Assembly (NCBI RefSeq): GCF_900091725.1
Contig: NZ_FMBW01000044.1
Span: 434,001-498,000, forward strand
Direction of reading: 5' to 3'
Source: Streptomyces sp. DvalAA-43
GTDB taxonomy: Bacteria; Actinomycetota; Actinomycetes; Streptomycetales; Streptomycetaceae
Length of the DNA: 64,000 nt
Part shown: one piece after another, positions 8,299 to 15,594 of the stretch
How positions within the stretch are numbered: position 1 is the stretch's first letter
Layout: each line of letters begins with the position of its first letter
Position numbers and translations under genes: made by a program
The notes under the pieces: generated by a model
The model's database searches: none
The model's input: the letters and a program-made list of their open reading frames with translations, nothing else
What the model was told of the DNA's origin: nothing

Positions 8299-9248
8299 CG
8301 GACGGTCTCCGTCTCGGAAGCGGGTACGGGCACGGCGGCGGCCGGAGCCGTGAGGGCGAGGAAGGCGTCCTCCAGCGTGGCCCGGGAGACCTGGAGGCCG
8401 CGGATCGCGTCGAGGCGGGCCAGCTCGCGCACGGTGGCGTCCGAGTCGTCGGTGCGCAGCAGCGCCCGGTCCCCGGAGACCTCCACGGCGATGACGCCGG
8501 GCAGCAGCTCCAGGCCCTCGGCCGGCCCGCCCGCCAGGTCGAAGGAGACGAGGCTGCTGCCGGCCGAACCCCTGATCGCGTCGCCGGAGCCGTCCGCGAC
8601 GATCCGGCCCCGGTCGACGACGACGATCCGGTCGGCGTTCTCGTCGGCCTCCTCCAGGTAGTGGGTGGAGAACAGGACGGTGTTGCCGCGCCGGGCGTAG
8701 GCCCGCATCGACTCCCAGAACGTGCGGCGCGCCTCCACGTCCAGGGCGGCGGTCGGCTCGTCCAGGACGATCAGCTCCGGATTGCCGGCCAGCGCGACGG
8801 CGAAGCGGACGCGCTGGGTCTGGCCGCCGGAGAGCTTGTCGATGCGCCGGTTCGCGTATGCGCTCACACCCGCCAGGGCGAGCGCCTCGGCCACCGGCAT
8901 CGGCCTCGGGTAGGTCGAGGCGACGAAGGCGATCAGCTCGCGGACGGTGACCCGCTGGATGGGCCGCCCGTCCTGGAGCATGGCCCCGACCAGGCCGTCC
9001 AGTACCGCGCGCTCGGCGGTCCGGCCCAGCACCCGCACCGTGCCGGAGTCCGGCCGGTCGAGGCCCAGCAGCAGCCGGATGGTGGTGGATTTTCCCGCGC
9101 CGTTGCGGCCGAGCAGGGCGACGGTCTCGCCGCGTCCGATGGACAGGTCGATCCCGTCCACGGCCCGCACGACACCCCCCGCCCGGCCGAAGGTCTTGAC
9201 CGCCCCGGTGAGGACCACCGCGGCTTCGTTCCCCGTTGTCCGTCTCAT
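8295..9248 (-). CDS. ABC exporter ATP-binding protein
   Basis: 317 residues. Walker A is GRNGAGKS (47-54), the signature motif is LSGGQTQR, Walker B is LIVLDEPTAALD, and the switch His lies in LFSTHYLEEADENADRI. A C-terminal extension of about 90 residues ends in VSRATLEDAFLALT, typical of DrrA/CcmA-type exporter ATPases. It heads the minus-strand operon and is preceded by a perfect palindrome at 9307-9322. Confidence 0.95.
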   Translation of the reverse strand: MRRTTGNEAAVVLTGAVKTFGRAGGVVRAVDGIDLSIGRGETVALLGRNGAGKSTTIRLLLGLDRPDSGTVRVLGRTAERAVLDGLVGAMLQDGRPIQRVTVRELIAFVASTYPRPMPVAEALALAGVSAYANRRIDKLSGGQTQRVRFAVALAGNPELIVLDEPTAALDVEARRTFWESMRAYARRGNTVLFSTHYLEEADENADRIVVVDRGRIVADGSGDAIRGSAGSSLVSFDLAGGPAEGLELLPGVIAVEVSGDRALLRTDDSDATVRELARLDAIRGLQVSRATLEDAFLALTAPAAAVPVPASETETVR

Positions 9249-9306
9249 GGGAACGACGCTACGAGGGCGCCGGGGGACCGGGCAGAGGTGTGTGTACGGA
9301 CTTCGT

Positions 9307-9322
9307 CATGACATATGTCATG
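9307..9322. promoter_or_regulatory. Perfect 16-bp palindrome, probable operator of the ABC/kinase operon
   Basis: CATGACATATGTCATG is self-complementary over all 16 bases and lies 59-74 bp upstream of the ABC ATPase start. Inverted TGACA/TGTCA half-sites are a usual shape for NarL/LuxR-type response regulators, so autoregulation by the regulator at 3755-4396 is the simplest inference. Confidence 0.6.
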
Positions 9323-9347
9323 GCCGGGTACCGCCCCACGGAGGAAT

Positions 9348-9362
9348 CTGACGCCACGTCAG
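9348..9362. promoter_or_regulatory. Hyphenated palindrome CTGACG-N3-CGTCAG
   Basis: Perfect 6-bp arms around a 3-bp spacer, just upstream of the -35 of the MaoC operon promoter and between two divergent operons. It may be a second regulator site; the protein is unknown. Confidence 0.4.
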
Positions 9363-9370
9363 CAGCAGTC

Positions 9371-9399
9371 TTCACAACGGCTGGGCGCTGCGTTATACA
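9371..9399 (+). promoter_or_regulatory. Promoter of the MaoC-ADH-SDR operon
   Basis: TTCACA (9371-9376), a 17-bp spacer and TATACA (9394-9399) form a near-consensus vegetative promoter. The predicted start is around 9406, a few bases before the palindrome at 9412. Confidence 0.6.
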
Positions 9400-9411
9400 T
9401 GGGTTCATCGG

Positions 9412-9427
9412 CTAGAACGCGTTCTAG
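9412..9427. promoter_or_regulatory. KstR-like operator, perfect 16-bp palindrome
   Basis: CTAGAACGCGTTCTAG is fully self-complementary and contains T-NN-AAC-NN-GTT-NN-A, the consensus described for the TetR-family repressor KstR of steroid catabolism in mycobacteria and rhodococci. It lies just downstream of the predicted transcription start, where a bound repressor would block the promoter. No TetR gene is adjacent, so the regulator would act from elsewhere. Confidence 0.65.
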
Positions 9428-9522
9428 AACAGGCGTCGCGGCCGGTCCCGCGCGACCTCGGTGCGGCCGACGGTGCGGACGGCCGCGCCGAGGTCTCCCC
9501 ACCATCAAGGAGCGGCTCTCCC

Positions 9523-10395
9523 ATGCCCATTGATGCCGAAAAGGCTCTCGCCGCCGAACCCCGTTCCACCCGGATCGGCTGGGACCACAAGGATGTCCAG
9601 CTCTACCACCTCGGGATCGGCGCCGGCTCCGACCCGGACCGTGCCGACCCCGCCGTCGACCCCCACGAGCTGCGCTACACACTGGAGTCCCGGCTCCAGG
9701 TGCTGCCCTCCTTCGCCACCGTCGCGGGCGCGGGCATGGGCGGCTTCGGCGGACTCGCCGCGCCCGGCATCGACATCGACCTCGCCGCCGTCCTGCACGG
9801 CGGGCAGAGCGTACGGGTGCACCGGCCGATCCCGGTGCGGGGCAGCGCCGTACAGACCTCGAAGATCGCCGCGGTGTACGACAAGGGCAAGGCGGCCGTG
9901 CTGGTGCTGCGCAGCGAGGCCGCCGACGACGAGGGCCCGCTGTGGACCAACGACGCCCAGATCTACGTCCGGGGCGAGGGCGGCTTCGGCGGTGAACGCG
10001 GACCCTCCGAGCGGGTCGCGTATCCCGAGACCGCCCCGGACCACAGCGTGCGGCGGCCCGTCCGGCCGGACCAGGCGCTGCTGTACCGCCTCTCCGGGGA
10101 CTGGAACCCGCTGCACGCCGACCCGGAATTCGCCGCGCGCGCCGGTTTCGACCGGCCGATCCTGCACGGACTGTGCACCTACGGCATCACGCTCAAGGCC
10201 GTCACCGACACGGTCCTCGGCGGCGATGTGACCCGTATCCGCTCCTACCGCACCCGGTTCGCCGGGATCGTCTTCCCCGGCGAGACCCTGAGCATCGGGA
10301 TGTGGACCGCGGAGAACCAGGTACGGGTCGAAGTGAGGGCCGTGGAGCGGGACAACGCCATGGTCCTCGGCGACACCTTCGTCGACCACTCCTGA
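9523..10395 (+). CDS. MaoC-type double-hotdog (R)-enoyl-CoA hydratase
   Basis: 290 residues. The N-terminal half is a non-catalytic hotdog domain. The C-terminal half carries the hydratase-2 motif with Asp193, Asn195 and His198 in SGDWNPLHADPEF, followed by RPILHGLCTYG. This matches peroxisomal-type (R)-specific enoyl-CoA hydratases (the HSD17B4 hydratase part and mycobacterial relatives), which hydrate 2-enoyl-CoA to (R)-3-hydroxyacyl-CoA. ATG 9523 follows AAGGAG. It is first in an operon with an alcohol dehydrogenase and an HSD17B4-like short-chain dehydrogenase, so hydratase and dehydrogenase activities fused in eukaryotic MFE-2 are encoded here separately. Confidence 0.92.
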   Translation: MPIDAEKALAAEPRSTRIGWDHKDVQLYHLGIGAGSDPDRADPAVDPHELRYTLESRLQVLPSFATVAGAGMGGFGGLAAPGIDIDLAAVLHGGQSVRVHRPIPVRGSAVQTSKIAAVYDKGKAAVLVLRSEAADDEGPLWTNDAQIYVRGEGGFGGERGPSERVAYPETAPDHSVRRPVRPDQALLYRLSGDWNPLHADPEFAARAGFDRPILHGLCTYGITLKAVTDTVLGGDVTRIRSYRTRFAGIVFPGETLSIGMWTAENQVRVEVRAVERDNAMVLGDTFVDHS

Positions 10396-10513
10396 ACCTG
10401 ACCTCTCCTGACCCCGACCTCTCCTGAACTCGAACACGCCTGAAAAAGAACGAGAACCGACACCAAGAGGACCACCGGCCCACGTTCCACCGGCCCATGA
10501 GGGGAGCCGCACC

Positions 10514-11596
10514 ATGCGCGCAGCCGTACTGCACGAGATCGGCCAGGACAAACTGGAGGTCCTCGACGACGTCGAGGCGGTGGGCTTCGGCCCCGGCAAG
10601 GTCAGGCTCCGTATCAGGGCCACCGGGCTCTGCCACTCCGACATCTCCGCGATGAACGGGGTACTGCCACAGCCCGCCCCGTTCATCCCGGGCCACGAGG
10701 GCGCCGGTGAGGTCCTGGACGTCGGTGACGGCGTCACCGGGCTGAGCGCGGGGGACAGGGTGCTGGTCTGCTGGCTGCCCGCCTGCGGGGCGTGTCCGTC
10801 CTGCAAGCGTGGCCAGACCCAGCTCTGCCTGGCGGGCTTCATGAACGCGGGCACCCCCAACTTCAAGCGCTCCGGCGGAAGTTCCGACGTATTCGGCTTC
10901 GCGGGCACCGGCACCTTCACCGAGGAGGTCGTCGTCGGCGCGGGCTGCGCGGTGCCGATCCCCGACGACGTGCCGTTCGAGATCGCCGCGCTGATCGGCT
11001 GCGGGGTGACCACCGGACTCGGCGCGGCCATCAACACCGCACAGGTGGAGGCGGGTTCGTCGGTGGCCGTGATCGGCTGCGGCGGCGTCGGCATCTCCAC
11101 GATCCAGGGCGCCAGGGTGCAGGGCGCCGCCCAGATCGTGGCCGTGGACCCGGTCGCCTCCCGGCGCGAGGCGGCCCTGCGGTTCGGCGCGACCGAGGCG
11201 GTGTCGCCCGACGAGTTCGCCGACGCCAAACAGCGGGTCACCGCGGGCGAGGGCTTCGACTACGTCTTCGAGGTCGTCGGCAAGTCGGCCACCGCACGCA
11301 CCGCGTACGAGAACACCCGGCGCGGCGGCACCCTGTGCATCGTCGGCGCGGGCGCGATGGACGACAACTTCCAGGTCAACATGTTCGAGCTGTTCTTCGA
11401 CGAGAAGCGGATCCTGCCCTCCATGTACGGCGGAGGCGATGTGCTCCGCTCGTACGAACGGGCCATCGCGCTCTGGCGGGCCGGCCGGATCGACCTCGAA
11501 TCGATGATCACCCACCGGGTGCGGCTCGACGGGATCAACGACGCACTCGACCAGATGCGGACCGGCGAGTCGCTGCGCACCTGCATCGAGCTCTGA
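10514..11596 (+). CDS. Zinc-dependent alcohol dehydrogenase (MDR family)
   Basis: 360 residues. Catalytic zinc ligands are Cys40 (TGLCHSD) and His61-Glu62 (GHEGAG). Structural zinc ligands are Cys91, Cys94, Cys97 and Cys105. The Rossmann motif is VIGCGGVGISTIQGA, followed by VDPVASRREAA, where the Asp suggests NAD(H). It resembles the AdhD-type dehydrogenases of actinomycete lipid/steroid gene sets. The start ATG is preceded by GAGGGGAGCC. It lies 118 bp after the hydratase and 35 bp before the SDR, on the same strand. Confidence 0.92.
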   Translation: MRAAVLHEIGQDKLEVLDDVEAVGFGPGKVRLRIRATGLCHSDISAMNGVLPQPAPFIPGHEGAGEVLDVGDGVTGLSAGDRVLVCWLPACGACPSCKRGQTQLCLAGFMNAGTPNFKRSGGSSDVFGFAGTGTFTEEVVVGAGCAVPIPDDVPFEIAALIGCGVTTGLGAAINTAQVEAGSSVAVIGCGGVGISTIQGARVQGAAQIVAVDPVASRREAALRFGATEAVSPDEFADAKQRVTAGEGFDYVFEVVGKSATARTAYENTRRGGTLCIVGAGAMDDNFQVNMFELFFDEKRILPSMYGGGDVLRSYERAIALWRAGRIDLESMITHRVRLDGINDALDQMRTGESLRTCIEL

Positions 11597-11631
11597 CCAC
11601 CGCCCCTCCCGAGAGGACTGGAGAGATTCCG

Positions 11632-12573
11632 ATGTCACTTCCCCTGGACGGCAGGTCCGCGATCGTCACCGGTGCGGGCCGCGGCCTCGGCCGCGCCGAA
11701 GCGCTGGAACTGGCGCGGCTGGGCGCGTCCGTGGTCGTCAACGACTACGGGCAGCCGGGCCGCGACGGCTCCGGCGAGGCGTCCGCGACTCCCGCCGAGG
11801 AGGTCGCCGAGGAGATCCGGGCCGCGGGCGGCCGGGCGATCGCCCACCTCGGCGACGTCTCCGACCACGAACAGGCCCGCGCCCTGGTGGAGCTGGCCGT
11901 CGACACCTACGGAAAGCTCGACATCCTGGTCAACAACGCGGGCATCCTGCGCGACCGGATGATCTTCTCGATGACGGAGGACGAGTGGGACTCCGTCATC
12001 AGGGTCCACCTCAAGGGTCACTTCAACACCACGCACTTCGCCGCCGCCCACTGGCGCGCCCGCTCCAAGGCGTCCGGCGGCCCGGTTCACGGCCGGATCG
12101 TCAACACCTCGTCGGAGGCGTTCCTGGCCGGTTCGGCGGGCCAGCCGAACTACGCGGCGGCCAAGGGCGGCATCGTCGGCCTCACCACCTCCACGGCCCT
12201 GGCCCTGGCCCGGTACGGGGTCACCGCCAACGTCATCTGCCCGCGGGCCCGCACCCGGATGACCGAGGACGTCTTCGCGGGCTTCCAGGAGCCTGCGGAC
12301 GGCCGGCTCGACGCGCTCGCCCCCGAGCATGTCGCGCCGCTGGTCGGCTATCTGGCCTCGCCTGCCGCCGCCAAGGTCAACGGGCAGCTGCTCGTGGTGC
12401 ACGGCGGGATGGTCGCGATCGTCGAACGCCCCAGGGTCGTGGCGAAGTTCGACTCCTCGAAGGAGACGTTCTCCTTCGACGAACTGGACGAGCTGGTCTC
12501 GCCGTACTACGAGGACCGCCCGCCGAACGAGACCTTCGCCGCGGCGGAGGTGCTCGGGCTCAAGCGGGGCTGA
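11632..12573 (+). CDS. Short-chain dehydrogenase, HSD17B4-like 3-hydroxyacyl-CoA dehydrogenase
   Basis: 313 residues. The cofactor motif is TGAGRGLGRAEAL, the NNAG motif is present and the catalytic Tyr/Lys are in PNYAAAKGG. The C-terminal extension (VVAKFDSSKETFSFDELDEL...) resembles the dehydrogenase half of MFE-2/HSD17B4 and its bacterial homologues, which oxidise (R)-3-hydroxyacyl-CoA. The start is ATG 11632, preceded by a purine-rich GGAGAG. It is last in the operon; a strong stem-loop follows. Confidence 0.9.
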   Translation: MSLPLDGRSAIVTGAGRGLGRAEALELARLGASVVVNDYGQPGRDGSGEASATPAEEVAEEIRAAGGRAIAHLGDVSDHEQARALVELAVDTYGKLDILVNNAGILRDRMIFSMTEDEWDSVIRVHLKGHFNTTHFAAAHWRARSKASGGPVHGRIVNTSSEAFLAGSAGQPNYAAAKGGIVGLTTSTALALARYGVTANVICPRARTRMTEDVFAGFQEPADGRLDALAPEHVAPLVGYLASPAAAKVNGQLLVVHGGMVAIVERPRVVAKFDSSKETFSFDELDELVSPYYEDRPPNETFAAAEVLGLKRG

Positions 12574-12591
12574 CGAGGACGCCGGGGGAAA

Positions 12592-12635
12592 CGGGCGGGC
12601 CCCGGCGGCCGTTTCCGGCTGCCGGGGCCCACCCG
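12592..12635 (+). terminator. Stem-loop terminator after the MaoC-ADH-SDR operon
   Basis: Arms 12592-12606 and 12621-12635 pair over 15 bp with one mismatch (core GGGCCCCGGC/GCCGGGGCCC) around a 14-nt loop, 19 bp after the SDR stop. No T-run follows, as is usual in Streptomyces. Confidence 0.65.
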
Positions 12636-12658
12636 TCCCCCGTCGCTGTACCGCGCGG

Positions 12659-12826
12659 TCAGGCCGCCCGGCGGTCCCCCTCGGAGGGGCGGCGGTGGCG
12701 GCCGTGCGGCTCTGCAGACGTGTCGTCCATCGACTCACCCCCTCGGTGCTTTCCGTAGCCGCCGGCTTCGGCCCGGTCCGCGTCCTGCGGACGCGTCTGG
12801 GTCGGGTCGGTTCGGGCTTGAGACAT
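12659..12826 (-). CDS. Small basic hypothetical protein with two G-K/R-H-R motifs
   Basis: A 55-residue ORF from ATG 12826. The C-terminal half carries YGKHRGG and, 16 residues later, HGRHRRP, an internal repeat of a G[K/R]HR motif in a hydrophilic Pro/Glu/Arg-rich chain. There is no signal peptide, membrane segment or cysteine. Third-position GC is fairly high. The ribosome site is weak (GGGGTGA, spacing about 8). An internal ATG (MDDTSAEPHGRHRRP) follows GAGGGGGTGAG and may be the true start. It lies between convergent genes. Function unknown. Confidence 0.45.
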   Translation of the reverse strand: MSQARTDPTQTRPQDADRAEAGGYGKHRGGESMDDTSAEPHGRHRRPSEGDRRAA

Positions 12827-12946
12827 GTGGGAAGTCACCCCGTTGCGATCGCTTACGTGTGTGTCACCAGGCCGATCGCCAACCGCGACACGGAGCGGTC
12901 ACCGCAGGCGACCGCCGGGTACGGCTGCGTAGCCCGGGTCCAGATT

Positions 12947-14200
12947 TTAACCAGGCGTCATGCGCCCCGTGAGAGGCGCCTGTCCCAGTGGAACCGGCTT
13001 GCACACGGATAGAGGCGCGGTGGCGCCGGACGGTTGCATACCGCTTTCCGCACCGGCTTCCGCGCCGGGTTCCGCCGACGCCGGTACGCAGGGTTCGTCG
13101 TCCACCGGCGCCTCCAGCAGCGCCACCCCGCACGCCACGTTCCCGTCGGCGTACGGCAGCCTGAGCACACCGTCCCGGGCCCACACCCCGCGGCCGGCCT
13201 GCCACCCCTCGGGGGCGGCGAACTGATGCAGCCGCCGCCCCGCCGGGCGCCACACCCCGACCCAGCTGCCCGCCGCCCCGTCGATCCGCAGCGCCACCGC
13301 GCAGCTCTCCGGCGTCAGCACCTGGCCCGGCTGCACGGCGAACGGCGTCACCGCCACATCGGCCGGGCGCAGGCACTCCGGGAAGCGCACCGGCAGACAG
13401 CTGCCGAGCACACCCCACCCCAGCCGGTCGTGCCCCGGCGCGTCCGAGCGGAGCAGCAGCAGTCCGCTGTCCGGGTCGGCGAGCAGCAGCCGGTCGTTGC
13501 TGTCCGGTGCGATCTGGAGGAGCGGCGTCACCTCGCCGCCCCGCTCCAGGTCCACGGCGACCGCCTTGACCGGGCCGCCGCCCGGCATCTCCCGGTCCAG
13601 GGCCAGCATCCGGCCCGCCCGGTCCAGCCAGACGCCACCGGAGCAGCGCCCCGGAACCTCCGCGACCGGCTCGGGGCCGAAGGCGCCGCCCGCCACCTGC
13701 CAGACGGAGGTGGAGTGCGCACCGGCCGACAGCGCGTACGCGCTCACCCCGTCCGGCGACGGCGGCAGCAGGGTCAGATCCGGGCAGGCCACGGCGCCGA
13801 GCGGGAGTTCACCGGTCCCGGGGCCGGTCGGGTAGAGCAGCGACACCGTGTGCCGGTCCGCGACCCGGCGCCGGATCAGCACCCGCCCGTCGGCCAGCGG
13901 CAGCACCTCGGAGTCCGGCTCCTCCGGCTGGTCGAGGGGGAGCGGTACGGCGTAGGGCTCGGGCCCGTCGAGCGTCCAGCGCTCCACGAACCACGCCCCG
14001 CCGCCCTCGTCGGACGCCTCCGCCGCCACGTCCGCGAGCGCGAGCCGGGCCGCGTACGAACCGTCCGCGGCGATCGTGAACACGGGCGCGACGGGGGGCG
14101 CCCCGAGGGGCGTGGCGGGGCCGTCCGGTCCGTCCGGCAGGCCGTCCCCGGCGGTCCCGGTCGCCCCCGCGGTCCCGTTCTCGATGGCACAGGCAGTCAT
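12947..14200 (-). CDS. Hypothetical beta-propeller-like protein
   Basis: 417 residues, no signal peptide and no transmembrane helix. The body consists of repeated strands of the type ADGRVLIRRRV, DRAGRMLALDREM, DPDSGLLLLRSD and ARDGVLRLPYADGN, suggesting a beta-propeller. The C-terminus is low-complexity (Ala/Glu/Gly/Pro-rich). GGAGGTGACC gives a strong ribosome site for ATG 14200. It is divergent from the siderophore-binding lipoprotein gene, with the iron box between them, so it might share iron control. Function unknown. Confidence 0.75.
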   Translation of the reverse strand: MTACAIENGTAGATGTAGDGLPDGPDGPATPLGAPPVAPVFTIAADGSYAARLALADVAAEASDEGGGAWFVERWTLDGPEPYAVPLPLDQPEEPDSEVLPLADGRVLIRRRVADRHTVSLLYPTGPGTGELPLGAVACPDLTLLPPSPDGVSAYALSAGAHSTSVWQVAGGAFGPEPVAEVPGRCSGGVWLDRAGRMLALDREMPGGGPVKAVAVDLERGGEVTPLLQIAPDSNDRLLLADPDSGLLLLRSDAPGHDRLGWGVLGSCLPVRFPECLRPADVAVTPFAVQPGQVLTPESCAVALRIDGAAGSWVGVWRPAGRRLHQFAAPEGWQAGRGVWARDGVLRLPYADGNVACGVALLEAPVDDEPCVPASAEPGAEAGAESGMQPSGATAPLSVCKPVPLGQAPLTGRMTPG

Positions 14201-14343
14201 GGCTGGTCACCTCCGGTAACCGAAGGTAGTTTTCGCACTTCCTGCCGGACAACGCGAGACCCACCACTTCACACATAAGGGTGGCGATGCCCGGGTTCGC
14301 CTGTGGGGGAGGGGGTGGCTGTGCTGGTCATGAGACCAATGAG

Positions 14344-14362
14344 TAAGGTTAGGCAGCCCTAA
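14344..14362. promoter_or_regulatory. Iron box (DtxR/IdeR/DmdR1 operator)
   Basis: The 19-mer matches the TTAGGTTAGGCTAACCTAA iron-box consensus at 15 of 19 positions (AAGGTTAGGC, then CCTAA). It is 48 bp upstream of the ferric-siderophore binding protein. Repression by Fe(II)-loaded DmdR1/IdeR is expected. Confidence 0.75.
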
Positions 14363-14410
14363 GCACTATTGGTGTGTTCGTCGCAACCTTCGTCACAACT
14401 GGAGCAAGAG

Positions 14411-15451
14411 ATGTCCCTTCGTCGCCGCGGTACCGCCGCAGTCGGCCTGGCGGTGGCCGCCGCCCTTTCCCTCTCCGCCTGCGGGAGCGACGACGGGGGC
14501 TCCGGCGGCTCGGCCAAGTCCGACGGCGGCGACAAGAAGGCGGCCGTCGCCACGGGCGGCAAGGACTTCGGTGACGCCGCGAAGAAGACGGCGGCGTACG
14601 GGACGGACGCCAAGGCCGGACAGTTCCCCCGCACTCTCACCCACGCCATGGGCAAGACGGAGATCAAGTCCGCCCCCAAGCGTGTGGTCGTGCTGGACGT
14701 CGGCGAGTTCGACAACGTCGTGTCGCTGGGTGTGAAGCCGGTCGGCTACGCCCCCTCCGAGGGCGACGCGGCCATTCCCTCGTACCTGAAGAAGGACGCG
14801 GGCGACCCCAAGAACGTCGGCACGATCAACAACCTCAACCTTGAGGCGATCGCCGGCCTGAAGCCCGACCTGATCCTCGGCAGCCAGCTGCGCGCCGCCG
14901 ACAAGTACGACGCGCTCTCCAAGATCGCGCCGACCGTGTTCTCCATCCGTCCGGGCTTCACCTGGAAGGAGAACTACCTCCTCAACGCCGCCGCGCTGGA
15001 CCGGACGGCCAAGGCGGAGAGCGAGCTCGGCGCATACGAGGCGAAGGCCAAGAAGCTCGGCGAGGACATCGGCCCGAAGAAGCCGACCATCTCCATGGTC
15101 CGCTACCTGCCGGACCGCATCCGCCTCTACGCCAAGGCCTCCTTCATCGGCACCATCCTTGAGGACACCGGTCTGCCCCGGCCCAAGAACCAGCAGATCG
15201 ACGACCTCGCCGCCGAGATCAGCCCGGAGAAGATCGACGAGGCCGACGCCGACTGGATCTTCACCGGCGTCTACGGCGACGTGAAGGCCACCAAGCGCGA
15301 CACCACCCAGGCCAACCCGCTGTGGAAGAACCTCAAGGCCGTCAAGGAGGGCCGGGCGAAGGACGTCTCCGACGAGACCTGGTACCTCGGCCTCGGTGTC
15401 ACGGCGGCCGACCTGGTCCTCGACGACCTCCGCGCCGACCTCGTGAAGTAG
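14411..15451 (+). CDS. Iron-siderophore ABC transporter substrate-binding lipoprotein
   Basis: 346 residues from ATG 14411, set by GGAG 6 nt upstream (an earlier GTG at 14369 is not needed). The signal peptide has lipobox LSAC with Cys24 as the lipidated residue. The mature chain starts with a Ser/Gly/Asp/Lys-rich linker, then a FecB/FepB-type periplasmic-binding fold (PKRVVVLDVGEFDNVVSLGV; NLEAIAGLKPDLILGSQ). It would present a ferric siderophore to a permease encoded elsewhere; none is adjacent. An iron box lies upstream. Confidence 0.93.
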   Translation: MSLRRRGTAAVGLAVAAALSLSACGSDDGGSGGSAKSDGGDKKAAVATGGKDFGDAAKKTAAYGTDAKAGQFPRTLTHAMGKTEIKSAPKRVVVLDVGEFDNVVSLGVKPVGYAPSEGDAAIPSYLKKDAGDPKNVGTINNLNLEAIAGLKPDLILGSQLRAADKYDALSKIAPTVFSIRPGFTWKENYLLNAAALDRTAKAESELGAYEAKAKKLGEDIGPKKPTISMVRYLPDRIRLYAKASFIGTILEDTGLPRPKNQQIDDLAAEISPEKIDEADADWIFTGVYGDVKATKRDTTQANPLWKNLKAVKEGRAKDVSDETWYLGLGVTAADLVLDDLRADLVK

Positions 15452-15460
15452 TCCTCGGCG

Positions 15461-15533
15461 GCCTCGTGAAGCGACGGTCGCGAGCGGGCCGTGGCCGGCC
15501 TCGTGAAGCGACGGGTGCCGAGCAGGCTGTGGC
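15461..15533. repeat. Two tandem copies of a ~37-bp unit derived from a gene end
   Basis: Two units beginning GGCCTCGTGAAGCGACGG lie in tandem (about 15461-15497 and 15498-15533). The preceding gene itself ends GACCTCGTGAAGTAG, so CTCGTGAAG occurs three times in a row, suggesting duplication of the 3' end of the lipoprotein gene. The second copy runs into the terminator. Confidence 0.6.
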
Positions 15534-15556
15534 GGTCCGCACGGACTGCCACAGCC
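15525..15556 (+). terminator. Strong hairpin terminator after the lipoprotein gene
   Basis: GGCTGTGGCGGTCCG (15525-15539) pairs with 15542-15556 over 15 bp with one G-T wobble and only 2 unpaired loop bases. Confidence 0.75.
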
Positions 15557-15582
15557 CTGGGCGACGGGGTACGGCGGGCAGG

Positions 15583-15588
15583 TAGCCT
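15583..15588 (+). promoter_or_regulatory. -10 box for a probably leaderless Nif3-like mRNA
   Basis: TAGCCT is followed by 6 nt and then GTG 15595, with no Shine-Dalgarno. Confidence 0.4.
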
Positions 15589-15594
15589 TTGCTT

